A stretch of DNA of 64,000 nt from NCBI GenBank assembly GCA_965237625.1, contig CBDEGD010000028.1, positions 75,352 through 139,351 on the forward strand, given 5' to 3'. Below the pieces are notes generated by a model. The model was not told the DNA's origin. It saw nothing but the letters and a program-made list of their open reading frames with translations, and made no database searches. The stretch comes from JABDIP01 sp965237625. GTDB lineage: Bacteria; Pseudomonadota; Alphaproteobacteria; DSM-16000; Inquilinaceae. The position numbers and the translations under genes were made by a program. Shown in pieces: positions 1 through 9,189 of the stretch. Each line of letters starts with the position of its first letter. Position 1 is the stretch's first letter.

Positions 1-3000
1 GATCAAATCGCCGAGGAACTGGTTCCTCACCCGCAGCACGTCGGTGGTGCCGAGGACCTCGATCACCAAATCCTGGCCGTCCCGGGTCGCGTAGACGTCG
101 GTCGACTTCGCATGGGCGAATCGCAACTCGTCCGCGTAGTGCGGCCGCAGCGGCGCCTCGATGTCCTCGATGACGTCCTCGCCGAAATTCTGGCCCACGA
201 AATAGACATCGCGCCCGGAACCGCCGCGATAGGTCTGGTCCCCGCCCGACAGGTAGAAGAAATCGCCACCCGACGTCCCGGCCACGTCGGTGGCCAGGGC
301 ATCATGCGCGACCAGCCGCGTCTCATCCACGCCGAGGGCATTCAGGACCGCCGGCAGGTCGGCATCGATACCGACCGTCTCGAATGCCGGCAGCAGCATC
401 TGGAACACGAAGGCCTGATCGAGCTTCAGCGTTCCGGTGACGAAGTTGCGGGAGGCGTCGAGGTAATAGTCCGGATAGACGATCTGCAGGATCCCGTGCC
501 AATCGACCAGATAGTCATAGGCGGCATCGGCGCCGACCGGCGCCTGCTCGAAGATCGCCTCGAACATCGGGGCGAGTTCGCGGTCCGTCGTGGCCCGGTA
601 CTGATCGGTGGATGCATCGTAGTCGAGGCCGCGGGAAAATTCCGAAAGGCCGCCCTGCAACGCCAGGCGCACCGAGAAGGCGCGGCTGACCGTGATATAG
701 TTCTGCATCATCACGTCGAAGAACGAGATGGCCGGCTTGATGGTGCTGAGATAACGCCCATCGGCGTCGGTGGTCGGCGCGCTTTCGCCACCGAAGGACC
801 CGACCGAGTAGGACAGGAGGCCGGTGTCCGGATCGGTCCCGGCCACCATCACCTGCGGCTGGAAGTCGACACCGTAGATCGACGAGGCGAAATGGAACTG
901 GCCGGCGGTCAGAATCTCCACCCGGTAGACGCTGTCGTCGGTGGAACCGACTTCGTCCAGTGTTTCGAAATCGATCTCGTAATTGCGGAGAATGAAATCG
1001 CCCGGACGGCCGAGCTTCTGCTGGAGCTGCAATGCCCGGTCGACATTGCGCGCCCAGACGTGGAATCCGCCATCCTCGTCGGTCACATAGACGGTGTAGT
1101 CGACCACCGTCCCGTCGATGAGAAAGACACCCATCTCCGTGACGTCCAGATCCGCATACGGGTTATGGCCCAGGCTCTCGACCCGCCATTCGGCCCCAGC
1201 CGGCGGCGCCATGGCCATGATGTCCTCGACGGTCGGCGCGGCGATGGCGCTGCCCGCGGAGTCGGTGACCGGGGTCCCGCTGGCCAGCCGCCAGCTGCCA
1301 TCGGGGTTCTCGATGCCGTATTCCTGGATGACCGCCCGTCCGTCGACGATCGTCGCCAGATAGGGCGCGTCCCCGCGATGCTCAAGCGGCGCCGCGCGAG
1401 ACGAGGGCGAGAACATCTGCTCGAGCCGCCAGACCTGATCGACGCCGGCGCTCTGGGCCAGCACGTCTTCCAGCGTCGCGCGGTCGATCGCCGTGCCGGT
1501 CGAGTCGAGAATGGCAGCGCCGCTGTCGAGCTGCCAATAGCCGCCAGCCACGTCCTCCACATAGACGGCGCGGTCGACCAGCGTGGTGCCGTCGACCGCC
1601 TGCTGCAGGAGAACCGGGGTCAGCTCACGCGTCAGTTCCAGGGATTCCGCCCAGGCGCCGAAAACCGGCGTCGCCTTCTCACGGAGCTCCTTCAAATTCG
1701 GCGTGGTCATCGACGCCGCGGCGGCCGTCACCGTGTCCGCCAACCCAAAATCGTTGGAGGCCTGAACCGACAGCTCCGCCATGGCGCCGAAGCCCTTGGC
1801 GGTCGGCAGCGGCGAATCCTTCAGCCATTCGGCGACACCGCGCTCGCCGCGGAAGATCGTATCCGTCGGATTGGTGTCGAGGATCGCCTCGAAGGTATTA
1901 CCGGTCGTGCCGTCGGTACGTGTATAGGTCGCCGTCGCGCGCAGCAGATTGCCCTGGGGCGTCTCGACGCCGAGATCCTGCCCGGTGACTTCCAGCGAGA
2001 CGATATCGACCTCGCCCAGCGTGAACAGCTCACCATCGTCGGTGACGCCGTCCTGGTCGAGATCGCGCCAGACCCGCAAATCATCGAAAGCCGCGTCGTC
2101 GGCGTTCACCATCCCGTCGCCGGTGGTATCCAGACCCGCGAGTTCCGCATAGGCCGACACGCCCGGCCCGCCGAACATCTCGCTGCCATCATCGATGCGG
2201 CCATTGCCGTCAGCATCTAGGACCAGGAACCCATCATCCGGCGACACCCAGCCGGTCTTTTCGGCGAAGAAGTCGCCATCGAGGTCGAAATGGACCCGCG
2301 ACCCGCGCTCCGACACCGTCTCAATGCCATCGCCATCGAGATCGATCACCAGGGGGTCGTCAACGGGCTCCCAAAACAGCAATTTGGAGAACCTGATAAA
2401 GACTTCTGCCCAGGTAATCAGGTCGCCCCAGACCGCAAAAAACGCTGAAATTTCCACGCCTTCGGTCGCCCGATCCTGGGGCAGTTGTATACGGAAGGTC
2501 ATGCCGAGATCGCCCGGCGCGGGGATGCCCCACACCGAATTCCGCCAACCGCCGAAATCGTAGTTCTCGACAATCATCGAGACGCCAAGAAGGCCGTCGA
2601 CGTCCGGACCGATGTTAAGCGCGTCGAACAGCGAGTTGTAGACGATCAACTGGTTCGCTTCGGTCAGCGCATAGAAGATGTACGGGTTGATCCAGTCGAT
2701 GGCCAGCGAGCCATCACCGGCGGCCTGGCCGGCGATGGTATTGGTTCCGCCCAGCAGTGGAAGGCCGAAGAACTGCAGGATGTCGTTGGGCTGGGCATCC
2801 ATGATGAAGCTGCCCGGCCAATACCAAAAGACGTCGGAGTCCTCCAAACCCGAGGTCGACTGCCCGACGCCATCGATTGTATCGCCGTAGATGAGGCCGT
2901 TGGCGGAGGTGTTGAGGATAAAGTCCTGCCCCTTACCGCCGATTGTGATCGCGCCGACCCCACCAAGGACGAGTATGAGATCGTCACCCTCGCCGCCATC

Positions 3001-4866
3001 AAGCGTCAGCCGCAGGTCGGTTTCGGCAACCAACCTTTTGTCTTCCTCGCCCGCAGGCGGCGGCGGGCCGATCTTCTCGCCTTTGAGAATCACATCCGGC
3101 CTGTACGACAATAAGTAGTCGGAGCCGCCCCGCCCCTTAGCCTCTCCATAGCCAAAATGAAACAGAACGTTCGAATCATCGTTACCAGCAATAAATGCAT
3201 TGTCATTTCCGACAAGCCATGCGTCTTCATCATCATTAGACAATGCAAGCCAGTTTTCACCCGTTGCGTGAAGAACCTTTTTCGTAACTTTTTCTACGAG
3301 TTTTTGTACAACTTCTTTATTGAAGACCTCCAAAACGTCAATGGCGAACGAGATAGCTGGTAGGTTTTCAAAGATTTCCAAGGCTTCGCGGACGATTTTC
3401 GCCTCGATAAGAAATGAGTCCTCGCCTCCTCGTGACTCCTCAACTGCGATGTAATCGTCCAGAAACTGCTTGACGGCCAGATAGGTTCCAAGCCCCGCAA
3501 AGGTGAAGATGGCAAGTAGCCCTAGCGGTCCAGCACGTGTGAGGAGTGTAAATCCCTTGCTAACGAAATAAATGACAAATGCAGAAGCAACAATGTCGGG
3601 AACCTGCTGAACGGCCCAATCGCTAAAGCTGGTTTCCGGATCGTCTAGCGTGTCCGCTTTGTAGCGGTAGTAAACAAATAGAACACTAGCTGCTGCAACA
3701 GAGGCTGTAAGTAATCCCTTGGAGGTAATTGACGCTGCGTCGTCCTTGAAGAAATTGTCGAACGCTCCCTTATGAACCAATCTGGCTCTTTCAGAAATCT
3801 CCGGCGCAAGGTCAACCAAATCACCGACGAACTTGGAGTGCCTTTCGATGGCGCGATCCAAGTCGCCAAACCGAGCACCTCGGCCATAACCACTCAAGAA
3901 CTCCAGGAAAGACAACGGAAATTTGTCGCGATCGGGATGGTAATCCGGATTTCCGAGATCCTGAATAATCTTATTGCGCAATTCATCATACTCGGGGCTT
4001 GCGAGTATTTGTTTGAATCTATCTTGATCAATTTGCTCGACTGTCAAATAGTCACGCAGAATCACGTCTGCACGAACGGCATCCGTGAACTTGACCTTGC
4101 CGCCAGGGAAGAACAGGCGAGCGGCGTCCGGATGACGGTCAATGATAGCTTGGTCGAGGGCGTCGCCGGTCAGGCCGCTTTTTCTTAGCGCAAGAATCTC
4201 CTGATAGAGCGGATTGGCATTTACGGCAGCAGAAGCGAAATCGCTCGCCATACTATTTATGTGTGCCCTTACGGCAATGGCGTCTGGAAAATTGGGATCG
4301 GTGGCATTTAGCGGGAGTGCTTTCATCCCTGGATATAGCTGCAACCTTTCCAAAATATCCTGTTGCAGATAGTGCATCTGCGTAAATTTGTTGAATGCCT
4401 CCAATTCACCTAATGCAGTTTCGCGAAGTTGATTGCGGGCCGCTATTCCCTCATTTGCAGTGATCAGCCCTTCAGAGACCTTCGTGTTGACTGCACGGAA
4501 TTCGTTTACCAGCTGCCCTTCAAGCGTATTTGCGAAGGTTGGGGAATTTTGTACGCCAGGCTGGTACTGAAGATTATTCAATGCAGTAGAGTGATTGCCG
4601 TGCACCGTAACGGCGAGTGTATTGGCACCTTTGACGTTGTTGGGCAGGAGCGACCCGTTCCACCGCCCATCTTCATTGAAACCACGAGAACCGATGGATC
4701 CGTCGGGATTTTCAATAGGATCGATCAGGGCTTCCAGATCGCCCATATTCTGCCAGAGCGCTCTGCCGTAACCGTGCGCGCCGTCAAATGGACTTTTATT
4801 TGCATTCGTTTTGCCAATAATCGAAATAATTTCTTGCGGCCGGAGGATGTCTTCAAATTCAGCCAT
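1..4866 (-). CDS. Large RTX/EF-hand calcium-binding protein, partial (C-terminus beyond the window)
   Basis: An uninterrupted minus-strand frame of 1622 codons runs from ATG at 4866 (GGAG about 6 bases upstream) to the left edge, so the C-terminus is missing. Residues 1 to about 520 match nothing I recognise and hold hydrophobic stretches near 383-403, 423-441 and 446-463. Near 620-665 are RTX-like repeats (LDGGEGDDLI, IGGKGQDFIL). Near 840-956 is a FrpC-type block with VIDLDGDGIET and EF-hand-like loops (DADGNGRIDDG, DTTGDGMVNADD, DLDQDGVTDDG). Near 1528-1622 is a haemolysin-type calcium-binding region (GGSGRDVYFVGQNFGEDVI). Such proteins are usually secreted by type I systems. The DNA of the N-terminal half (about 3100-4900) is clearly AT-richer than its surroundings, suggesting transfer. 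Toxin, adhesin or enzyme activity cannot be decided without the C-terminus. Confidence 0.85.
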   Translation of the reverse strand, partial: MAEFEDILRPQEIISIIGKTNANKSPFDGAHGYGRALWQNMGDLEALIDPIENPDGSIGSRGFNEDGRWNGSLLPNNVKGANTLAVTVHGNHSTALNNLQYQPGVQNSPTFANTLEGQLVNEFRAVNTKVSEGLITANEGIAARNQLRETALGELEAFNKFTQMHYLQQDILERLQLYPGMKALPLNATDPNFPDAIAVRAHINSMASDFASAAVNANPLYQEILALRKSGLTGDALDQAIIDRHPDAARLFFPGGKVKFTDAVRADVILRDYLTVEQIDQDRFKQILASPEYDELRNKIIQDLGNPDYHPDRDKFPLSFLEFLSGYGRGARFGDLDRAIERHSKFVGDLVDLAPEISERARLVHKGAFDNFFKDDAASITSKGLLTASVAAASVLFVYYRYKADTLDDPETSFSDWAVQQVPDIVASAFVIYFVSKGFTLLTRAGPLGLLAIFTFAGLGTYLAVKQFLDDYIAVEESRGGEDSFLIEAKIVREALEIFENLPAISFAIDVLEVFNKEVVQKLVEKVTKKVLHATGENWLALSNDDEDAWLVGNDNAFIAGNDDSNVLFHFGYGEAKGRGGSDYLLSYRPDVILKGEKIGPPPPAGEEDKRLVAETDLRLTLDGGEGDDLILVLGGVGAITIGGKGQDFILNTSANGLIYGDTIDGVGQSTSGLEDSDVFWYWPGSFIMDAQPNDILQFFGLPLLGGTNTIAGQAAGDGSLAIDWINPYIFYALTEANQLIVYNSLFDALNIGPDVDGLLGVSMIVENYDFGGWRNSVWGIPAPGDLGMTFRIQLPQDRATEGVEISAFFAVWGDLITWAEVFIRFSKLLFWEPVDDPLVIDLDGDGIETVSERGSRVHFDLDGDFFAEKTGWVSPDDGFLVLDADGNGRIDDGSEMFGGPGVSAYAELAGLDTTGDGMVNADDAAFDDLRVWRDLDQDGVTDDGELFTLGEVDIVSLEVTGQDLGVETPQGNLLRATATYTRTDGTTGNTFEAILDTNPTDTIFRGERGVAEWLKDSPLPTAKGFGAMAELSVQASNDFGLADTVTAAAASMTTPNLKELREKATPVFGAWAESLELTRELTPVLLQQAVDGTTLVDRAVYVEDVAGGYWQLDSGAAILDSTGTAIDRATLEDVLAQSAGVDQVWRLEQMFSPSSRAAPLEHRGDAPYLATIVDGRAVIQEYGIENPDGSWRLASGTPVTDSAGSAIAAPTVEDIMAMAPPAGAEWRVESLGHNPYADLDVTEMGVFLIDGTVVDYTVYVTDEDGGFHVWARNVDRALQLQQKLGRPGDFILRNYEIDFETLDEVGSTDDSVYRVEILTAGQFHFASSIYGVDFQPQVMVAGTDPDTGLLSYSVGSFGGESAPTTDADGRYLSTIKPAISFFDVMMQNYITVSRAFSVRLALQGGLSEFSRGLDYDASTDQYRATTDRELAPMFEAIFEQAPVGADAAYDYLVDWHGILQIVYPDYYLDASRNFVTGTLKLDQAFVFQMLLPAFETVGIDADLPAVLNALGVDETRLVAHDALATDVAGTSGGDFFYLSGGDQTYRGGSGRDVYFVGQNFGEDVIEDIEAPLRPHYADELRFAHAKSTDVYATRDGQDLVIEVLGTTDVLRVRNQFLGDLI

Positions 4867-4933
4867 GGGAGACTCCGGAATTTGCTAGATGCAATCTGAT
4901 GGGCTAAACGAATTGGACCAGATATCGGATTGT

Positions 4934-5662
4934 TCAGTCGGTTTCGTCATAGGGTATGAAACCGAGGCCGGTGACATCTGAGGCCTCTAGTTCCTGCTTG
5001 AATCTTTCGGAAATCCAGACGACACCGCTATCCGCAATAAATTTATCGATCCAGGCATGGCAGTTGCCGATCGCCCGGCGGTTAAAGACCAGATTCCTTG
5101 ACTCATCACCCTCGGAATCCCAAAGGGGACTCAGTTTGTAGGTCGTCATTTCGCGATCGACCGTATCGATCCGGTGCTGTGGATAGAACCAGTAGCGGCT
5201 ACCTGCAGGGCTTCCGTCTTTCCAGAACAAGTCAACCGGATAGAAATCGTGAACCCCCGGTTCCAGGCGCTCCAAAACGTCCTTGAAGGCCTTTGGCACA
5301 AGGTTGACACCAAATGCGAATTGCATGTCGGCGAGCTCACGGCGCGGTGCGCGCCAGCGCAGCTTTGTAGGCAGATGGGCGTTCTCCATCTTGATGCCCT
5401 GTGCTGTCCTTGTCGGAAGTATGATCCTTCCTCCGTCGTCCATCATGTCGACGGGCTTGACCTTCTTGATATCGCCGTCGATTGCCTTGTGGTCATAACT
5501 CAAGAGTTCGCCGCTGTCGCAAATCAGGTTGTAAACCATACGTCTGTCCTCGTGCTCGGGCACCCAACCGTCGCCAGGCGACGCTAATCCACCATTCGAT
5601 CTATGACTGCCACTTAGCGGCTCAGAGTCGTTCACGTTCGCAGTACCAGCGATGCCGCTCAT
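4934..5662 (-). CDS. DUF1629/Imm11-like protein (possible immunity protein)
   Basis: About 242 residues. The second half follows the DUF1629 (immunity MXAN_0049 type) pattern: a VLERLEPGVHDFYPVDLF segment, an aromatic strand RYWFYPQHRIDTVD, then VVWISERFKQELEASDVTGLGF close to the C-terminus. I chose ATG 5662 because a perfect AAAGGAGG lies 10 bases upstream. ATG 5539 (GAGGA upstream) would leave just the family domain. ATG 5722 has no good ribosome site, although the frame stays open to 5791. The stop lies 67 bp before the large RTX-like gene on the same strand, so the two are probably cotranscribed. Members of this family protect against polymorphic toxins; pairing with the RTX-like protein is inference. 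Confidence 0.65.
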   Translation of the reverse strand: MSGIAGTANVNDSEPLSGSHRSNGGLASPGDGWVPEHEDRRMVYNLICDSGELLSYDHKAIDGDIKKVKPVDMMDDGGRIILPTRTAQGIKMENAHLPTKLRWRAPRRELADMQFAFGVNLVPKAFKDVLERLEPGVHDFYPVDLFWKDGSPAGSRYWFYPQHRIDTVDREMTTYKLSPLWDSEGDESRNLVFNRRAIGNCHAWIDKFIADSGVVWISERFKQELEASDVTGLGFIPYDETD

Positions 5663-6614
5663 TGTCCCAACGCCTCCTTTAACCGCACCATCGAATTCGA
5701 ACGGATCGCCAAGCAGGCCCATGCTGGCGGAGGCATCCAGATCGTAAGAATTCGTGGCAATTCGTTCGAGAGAGTAGCCGCCAGTCTGGCTTCAACTTGG
5801 TCGGGTATTGGGGGACACAATATTCAAATAGCGTCCGCCGCATGTCTTGGAATCGGTTTTCGCCGCGGTTTGCTTGGACGCAACGGGCGATCCTCCAGGC
5901 TATGGTCAAAGAACGCGTGTTGTATGCCTGGATTTCGAAATTGGCCGAATGCCGACACCCAACAATATCGCTTGTAGAAACACATCGGCAGATTGTGTCA
6001 GCAGAATTCGGCCGGCTGTCGTGACGTACCCTCGCGCCGTTCTGCCCCCGGCGGCGCGAGCGGCGCGCGTCGGTCGGAATAGACTGCGCAACGGTCCGTG
6101 CACGCCACTTGCGCGGAATTGTGTTCAATGCGCCCCCCATTCCATGTGCCACGGTATTTAGCCGCAGATCGCTTCGCCACTCTCCGATGGCGTTACAACT
6201 CATGGTCTGTTAACCACGTTGCCCAGTGCCCGGCCTGGTGTCAATTCGCTTTGTCGCTTGGGGTCAAAAAAAGTCGAAAGAGGTCGGCTCGCCACACGGT
6301 TGGCGAGGCCATGTCAGGCACCGCCGAACGCTGCAAACCTTGGTAGATCGTGGCGTCGACGATCCTGCCTCGGATTGCCCTGGTCCACCGGCCGCGAGCC
6401 GGCCCTTCAAATGGGATGTCGCCGGCGGTGAGGACCAGGCGCGAGGAGGGCCGTCCGGGCGCGCCCGGTGACACGGAAGAGCGGTCGGCGAAACTCAGTA
6501 CCGGGGTCAATGGCTGCCCGGCGTCTTGGAACGCAGCCTCTTGACCTGACCGATTCTGAGCGACGGCATCGGTTATCCGTCCGGCAGACCATGATCTGTT
6601 CGATGATGGAAAAC
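5663..6614. other. Region without a convincing gene
   Basis: About 0.95 kb between the Imm11-like gene and the ABC-ATPase remnant. Only short, arginine-rich, low-quality frames occur on either strand. Base composition is uneven and no terminator, tRNA or intact IS end is visible. It reads like decayed accessory DNA at the edge of an island. Confidence 0.5.
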
Positions 6615-6915
6615 TCAGTCGAAGGCGCGCACGGAGTGGTCGGGTCCGACCTCGATCATCGGGCGCTGTACGGCCTCATAGTCGAGCGGCCGCACCGGGC
6701 CGGTGATCTCTTGCGTATCCAGACCGGTGTGCGTTCGGCGTCGGGCCGGATCCGGCACCGGCACCGCGCTGATCAGCTTCTTCGTATAGGGATGACGCGG
6801 ATCGTCGAGGACGGCGGTACCGGGTCCGATCTCCACCACCTCGCCCAACAGCATGACCGCGATCCGGTGGCTGACCCGCTCGACCACGGCGATGTCGTGG
6901 CTGATGAAGAGGTAG
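6615..6915 (-). pseudogene. Truncated 3' end of a peptide-ABC ATPase (second copy of the 10876-12672 gene end)
   Basis: About 99 codons equivalent to the C-terminus of the fused ATPase gene at 10876-12672. Shared blocks include YLFISHDIAVVERVSHRIAV, VLDDPRHPYT, ISAVPVPDPARRR and a final VRAFD. Nucleotide similarity continues a few bases past the stop codon. Similarity ends abruptly at about 6915, where an IS-like end begins, so both ATP-binding cores are missing. The copies differ at many positions, so the duplication or gene loss is not recent. Confidence 0.85.
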
Positions 6916-7170
6916 TGGAGTGGACCCCCAAAGTGAGACATCCAAAATAGGGACAGTTCCAACAGGAGGAACTATTCCTAATGAGCAGGCCACGCATTTT
7001 CAGCCGGGATTTCAAGCTGGGGGCGTTGTCGCGGATGGCAGGCAGTGAGAATGTCTCGGCGCTGTCGCGGGAGTTGAACGTCCGCCGCAAGCTGCTTTAC
7101 GAATGGCGGGACGCGTTTCGCGCCGGCGGTCCGGAGGCGCTGCGCGGTCGGAGGCGACCGCAGGCGCCTT
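6916..7170 (+). mobile_element. Fragment of an IS3-like insertion sequence (left end plus start of orfA)
   Basis: Immediately after the ATPase remnant is an IS-type terminus (TGGACCCCCAAAGTGAGAC, from about 6921), followed by a transposase OrfA start. Similarity to a transposase stops near 7170. No orfB and no matching right terminal repeat are visible, so the element is truncated and cannot move by itself. Confidence 0.65.
6981..7170 (+). pseudogene. Transposase OrfA remnant (IS3-like helix-turn-helix protein)
   Basis: ATG 6981 is preceded by an AGGAGG-like site (AACAGGAGGAACT). About 60 residues follow the OrfA pattern: MSRPRIFSRDFKLGAL, then NVSALSRELNVRRKLLYEWR and GPEALRGRRRP, a DNA-binding helix-turn-helix for the element ends. 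After about 7165 the frame leaves the family and runs meaninglessly into the cytochrome gene. The partner ORF B with the catalytic DDE domain is absent. Confidence 0.65.
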
Positions 7171-7296
7171 CGGTTGCAAACGGCCAAGAACATGTTAGTC
7201 TCCGGAGATGCGCAACCTATGGAGGCGCAAATGACATAGATTCAACCAACTCTTGCCCAGTTCGTCAATTTTCGAATTTATACTGGGAGATTTCCA

Positions 7297-9072
7297 ATGT
7301 TACTTCGCAAGAAATATCTTGTGCCTGGACTATTACTCACGGTCGGCATGGCACTCGCCACCTGCATGCCAGGGCAAGACGACATTTTCGGCAGTGGCGC
7401 GATCGTACAGGTCAACCAGGGCGCCAAATGGACCGCCGGCCGAAGAGCGGAGTGGTACACCCAGGATCAGGGCTCGAGGATCATGCCGCTGTCTTGGATG
7501 AGCGCCCTCGACCAGAGAGATGGCGGCGGCTTCCTGTCGGATAGTTTGAGCCGCTACGGATACCTCCCGAACCCAGACAGCGAAACACCCAACATACCGG
7601 TGGGCTTTACCGTCGCCCCAGCCGCCACCGGCCCATCGATCGGGATGACCTGTTCCGCCTGTCACACGCGGCAGATCGATGTCGACGGCACCGCCTACCG
7701 GATCGATGGCGGCCCGGCGATCGTGGATTTTCAGGCCTTCCTGCAGGATCTGGACGACGCGGTCGCGGCGGTGCTGGCCACCCAGGAAGCATTCGACATC
7801 TTTGCCGAACGGGTGCTCGGGCCCGGTGCGTCCGACACGGCGAAGTCGACGCTGAAGCTGGAAGTGGAGACTTGGTACCTGCCCTATCACACGCTGATCG
7901 ACGGCTCCCTGCCGGACCCGGCCTGGGGACCCTCGCGCCTCGACGCCGTGTCGATGATCTTCAACCGCCTGGCCGGCCTGGATATCGGCGAAGGTCCGAC
8001 GGACATGATCAAGGATAATATCGAGAAGGCGACGGCGCCCACGCGCTACCCGTTCCTTTGGAACGCGGCCGTCCAGGACAGGACGCAGTGGCCCGGCTTT
8101 GCCGAAAACGGCAACTCCATCTTCGCGCTCGCCCGCAACCTGGGCGAGGTCTACGGAGTCTTCGGGGAGTTTCATCCCGTCAGGCAGAGCGGCCCGTTCA
8201 AGTTGAACCGGGACTACATCTCAAACAATTCCGCGAATTTCGAGGGGTTGCGCACGGTCGAAGAGCTGATCTGGAAGATCGGCCCGCCGCGATGGCCCTG
8301 GCAGCTTGACGAGGCGCTGGTCGCGCAGGGCCGGCAGATCTACCGCCGCAACTCCGACCAGGGCGGCTGCACACAGTGTCACGGTATCCGCACCGGTGAG
8401 GTTCGGTCAGTCTTTCACCGCACCTGGAAGACACCGATCCTGGATGAGGGCACCGACGCGCGGGAATGCAGTATTTTGACGCGCATGGTGAAAACCGGAA
8501 TCATGGAGGGTGCCCGGATTCCTGGGCTGGGCGGCCCCCTGGGCGCGACCGAGCCCGCCGCCAAGGTCCTCCGGGCGTCGGTAGTCGGCGCGATTATCCA
8601 AAACTCGCTCCGATTCAGGTTCCAGGCGCCGACCGCTGCGACCCCAGGGACCGAGCCGGTACTCCCGCCCGAATTCGCCTACCTCAGCGGGGCCTTCCGG
8701 GGGCCAGGCGCACCGGATTCGATTGCGGCCAACGCCAGTCTGATGACGGCACGGGGCTCGGGCTGCGCCTACGAATCCCGTGTCCTGGAGGGCATCTGGG
8801 CCGCGGCGCCCTACCTGCATAACGGTTCGGTGCCAACGCTGACGGAGTTGCTGAAACCGGCGTCCGAGCGGGTCGCATCCTTCAAGATCGGCCCGGAATA
8901 CGACATCGATACCGTCGGACTTGCGGTCGAGCAAAGCCGGTTCGACTACACTTTGCAGACGACCGATTGCTCGGATGTCACGTCCGGAAACAGCCGGTGC
9001 GGACACGAGTACGGGACCACGCTCTCGGAAAGCGAGAAGGCGGCCCTTCTCGAGTACCTGAAGTCCCTCTAG
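7297..9072 (+). CDS. RoxA-like di-heme cytochrome c (di-heme cytochrome c peroxidase family)
   Basis: 591 residues, preceded by GGGAG. The N-terminus has a basic start and hydrophobic stretch ending LATC (Cys23), giving a signal peptide or lipoprotein anchor, so the protein acts outside the cytoplasm. Two c-type heme motifs are present, CSACH near 118-122 and CTQCH near 359-363. The region ESRVLEGIWAAAPYLHNGSV near the C-terminus is typical of MauG/cytochrome c peroxidase-type domains. Length and spacing suit the 'di-heme cytochrome c peroxidase' group that includes rubber oxygenase RoxA rather than the ~350-residue classical peroxidases. A catalase-fold gene follows 117 bp later on the same strand. 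The natural substrate is not evident. Confidence 0.8.
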   Translation: MLLRKKYLVPGLLLTVGMALATCMPGQDDIFGSGAIVQVNQGAKWTAGRRAEWYTQDQGSRIMPLSWMSALDQRDGGGFLSDSLSRYGYLPNPDSETPNIPVGFTVAPAATGPSIGMTCSACHTRQIDVDGTAYRIDGGPAIVDFQAFLQDLDDAVAAVLATQEAFDIFAERVLGPGASDTAKSTLKLEVETWYLPYHTLIDGSLPDPAWGPSRLDAVSMIFNRLAGLDIGEGPTDMIKDNIEKATAPTRYPFLWNAAVQDRTQWPGFAENGNSIFALARNLGEVYGVFGEFHPVRQSGPFKLNRDYISNNSANFEGLRTVEELIWKIGPPRWPWQLDEALVAQGRQIYRRNSDQGGCTQCHGIRTGEVRSVFHRTWKTPILDEGTDARECSILTRMVKTGIMEGARIPGLGGPLGATEPAAKVLRASVVGAIIQNSLRFRFQAPTAATPGTEPVLPPEFAYLSGAFRGPGAPDSIAANASLMTARGSGCAYESRVLEGIWAAAPYLHNGSVPTLTELLKPASERVASFKIGPEYDIDTVGLAVEQSRFDYTLQTTDCSDVTSGNSRCGHEYGTTLSESEKAALLEYLKSL

Positions 9073-9103
9073 GCAGTGAAAACCGAGCGGGCGAGGCAAC
9101 TAC

Positions 9104-9148
9104 GAATTACGGTGACATGTCCGTGATCGCGGCAGGTTACCGTAATTC
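9104..9148. repeat. Inverted repeat between the two heme-enzyme genes
   Basis: Arms GAATTACGGTGAC (9104-9116) and GTTACCGTAATTC (9136-9148) pair at 12 of 13 positions around a 19-base loop. It lies between the cytochrome stop and the catalase-like start and lacks a T-run. It could be an intercistronic hairpin or a small dispersed palindrome. Confidence 0.6.
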
Positions 9149-9189
9149 TATTTCCAGAGCGAAGATTTGAGTTACCTGGAGTCAGGAAC

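Noticed and set aside
112..2220. Plus-strand 702-codon open frame
   Set aside because: Shadow of the RTX-like gene: the opposite strand shows continuous EF-hand and RTX motifs, while this frame is His/Arg/Gly-rich and matches nothing.
5679..6203. Minus-strand 174-codon frame upstream of the Imm11-like gene
   Set aside because: Arginine-rich, no recognisable motif or ribosome site, overlaps the Imm11 start region in another frame.
7171..7544. Continuation of the transposase frame into the cytochrome gene
   Set aside because: Family similarity stops near 7165; the rest is out-of-frame cytochrome sequence.
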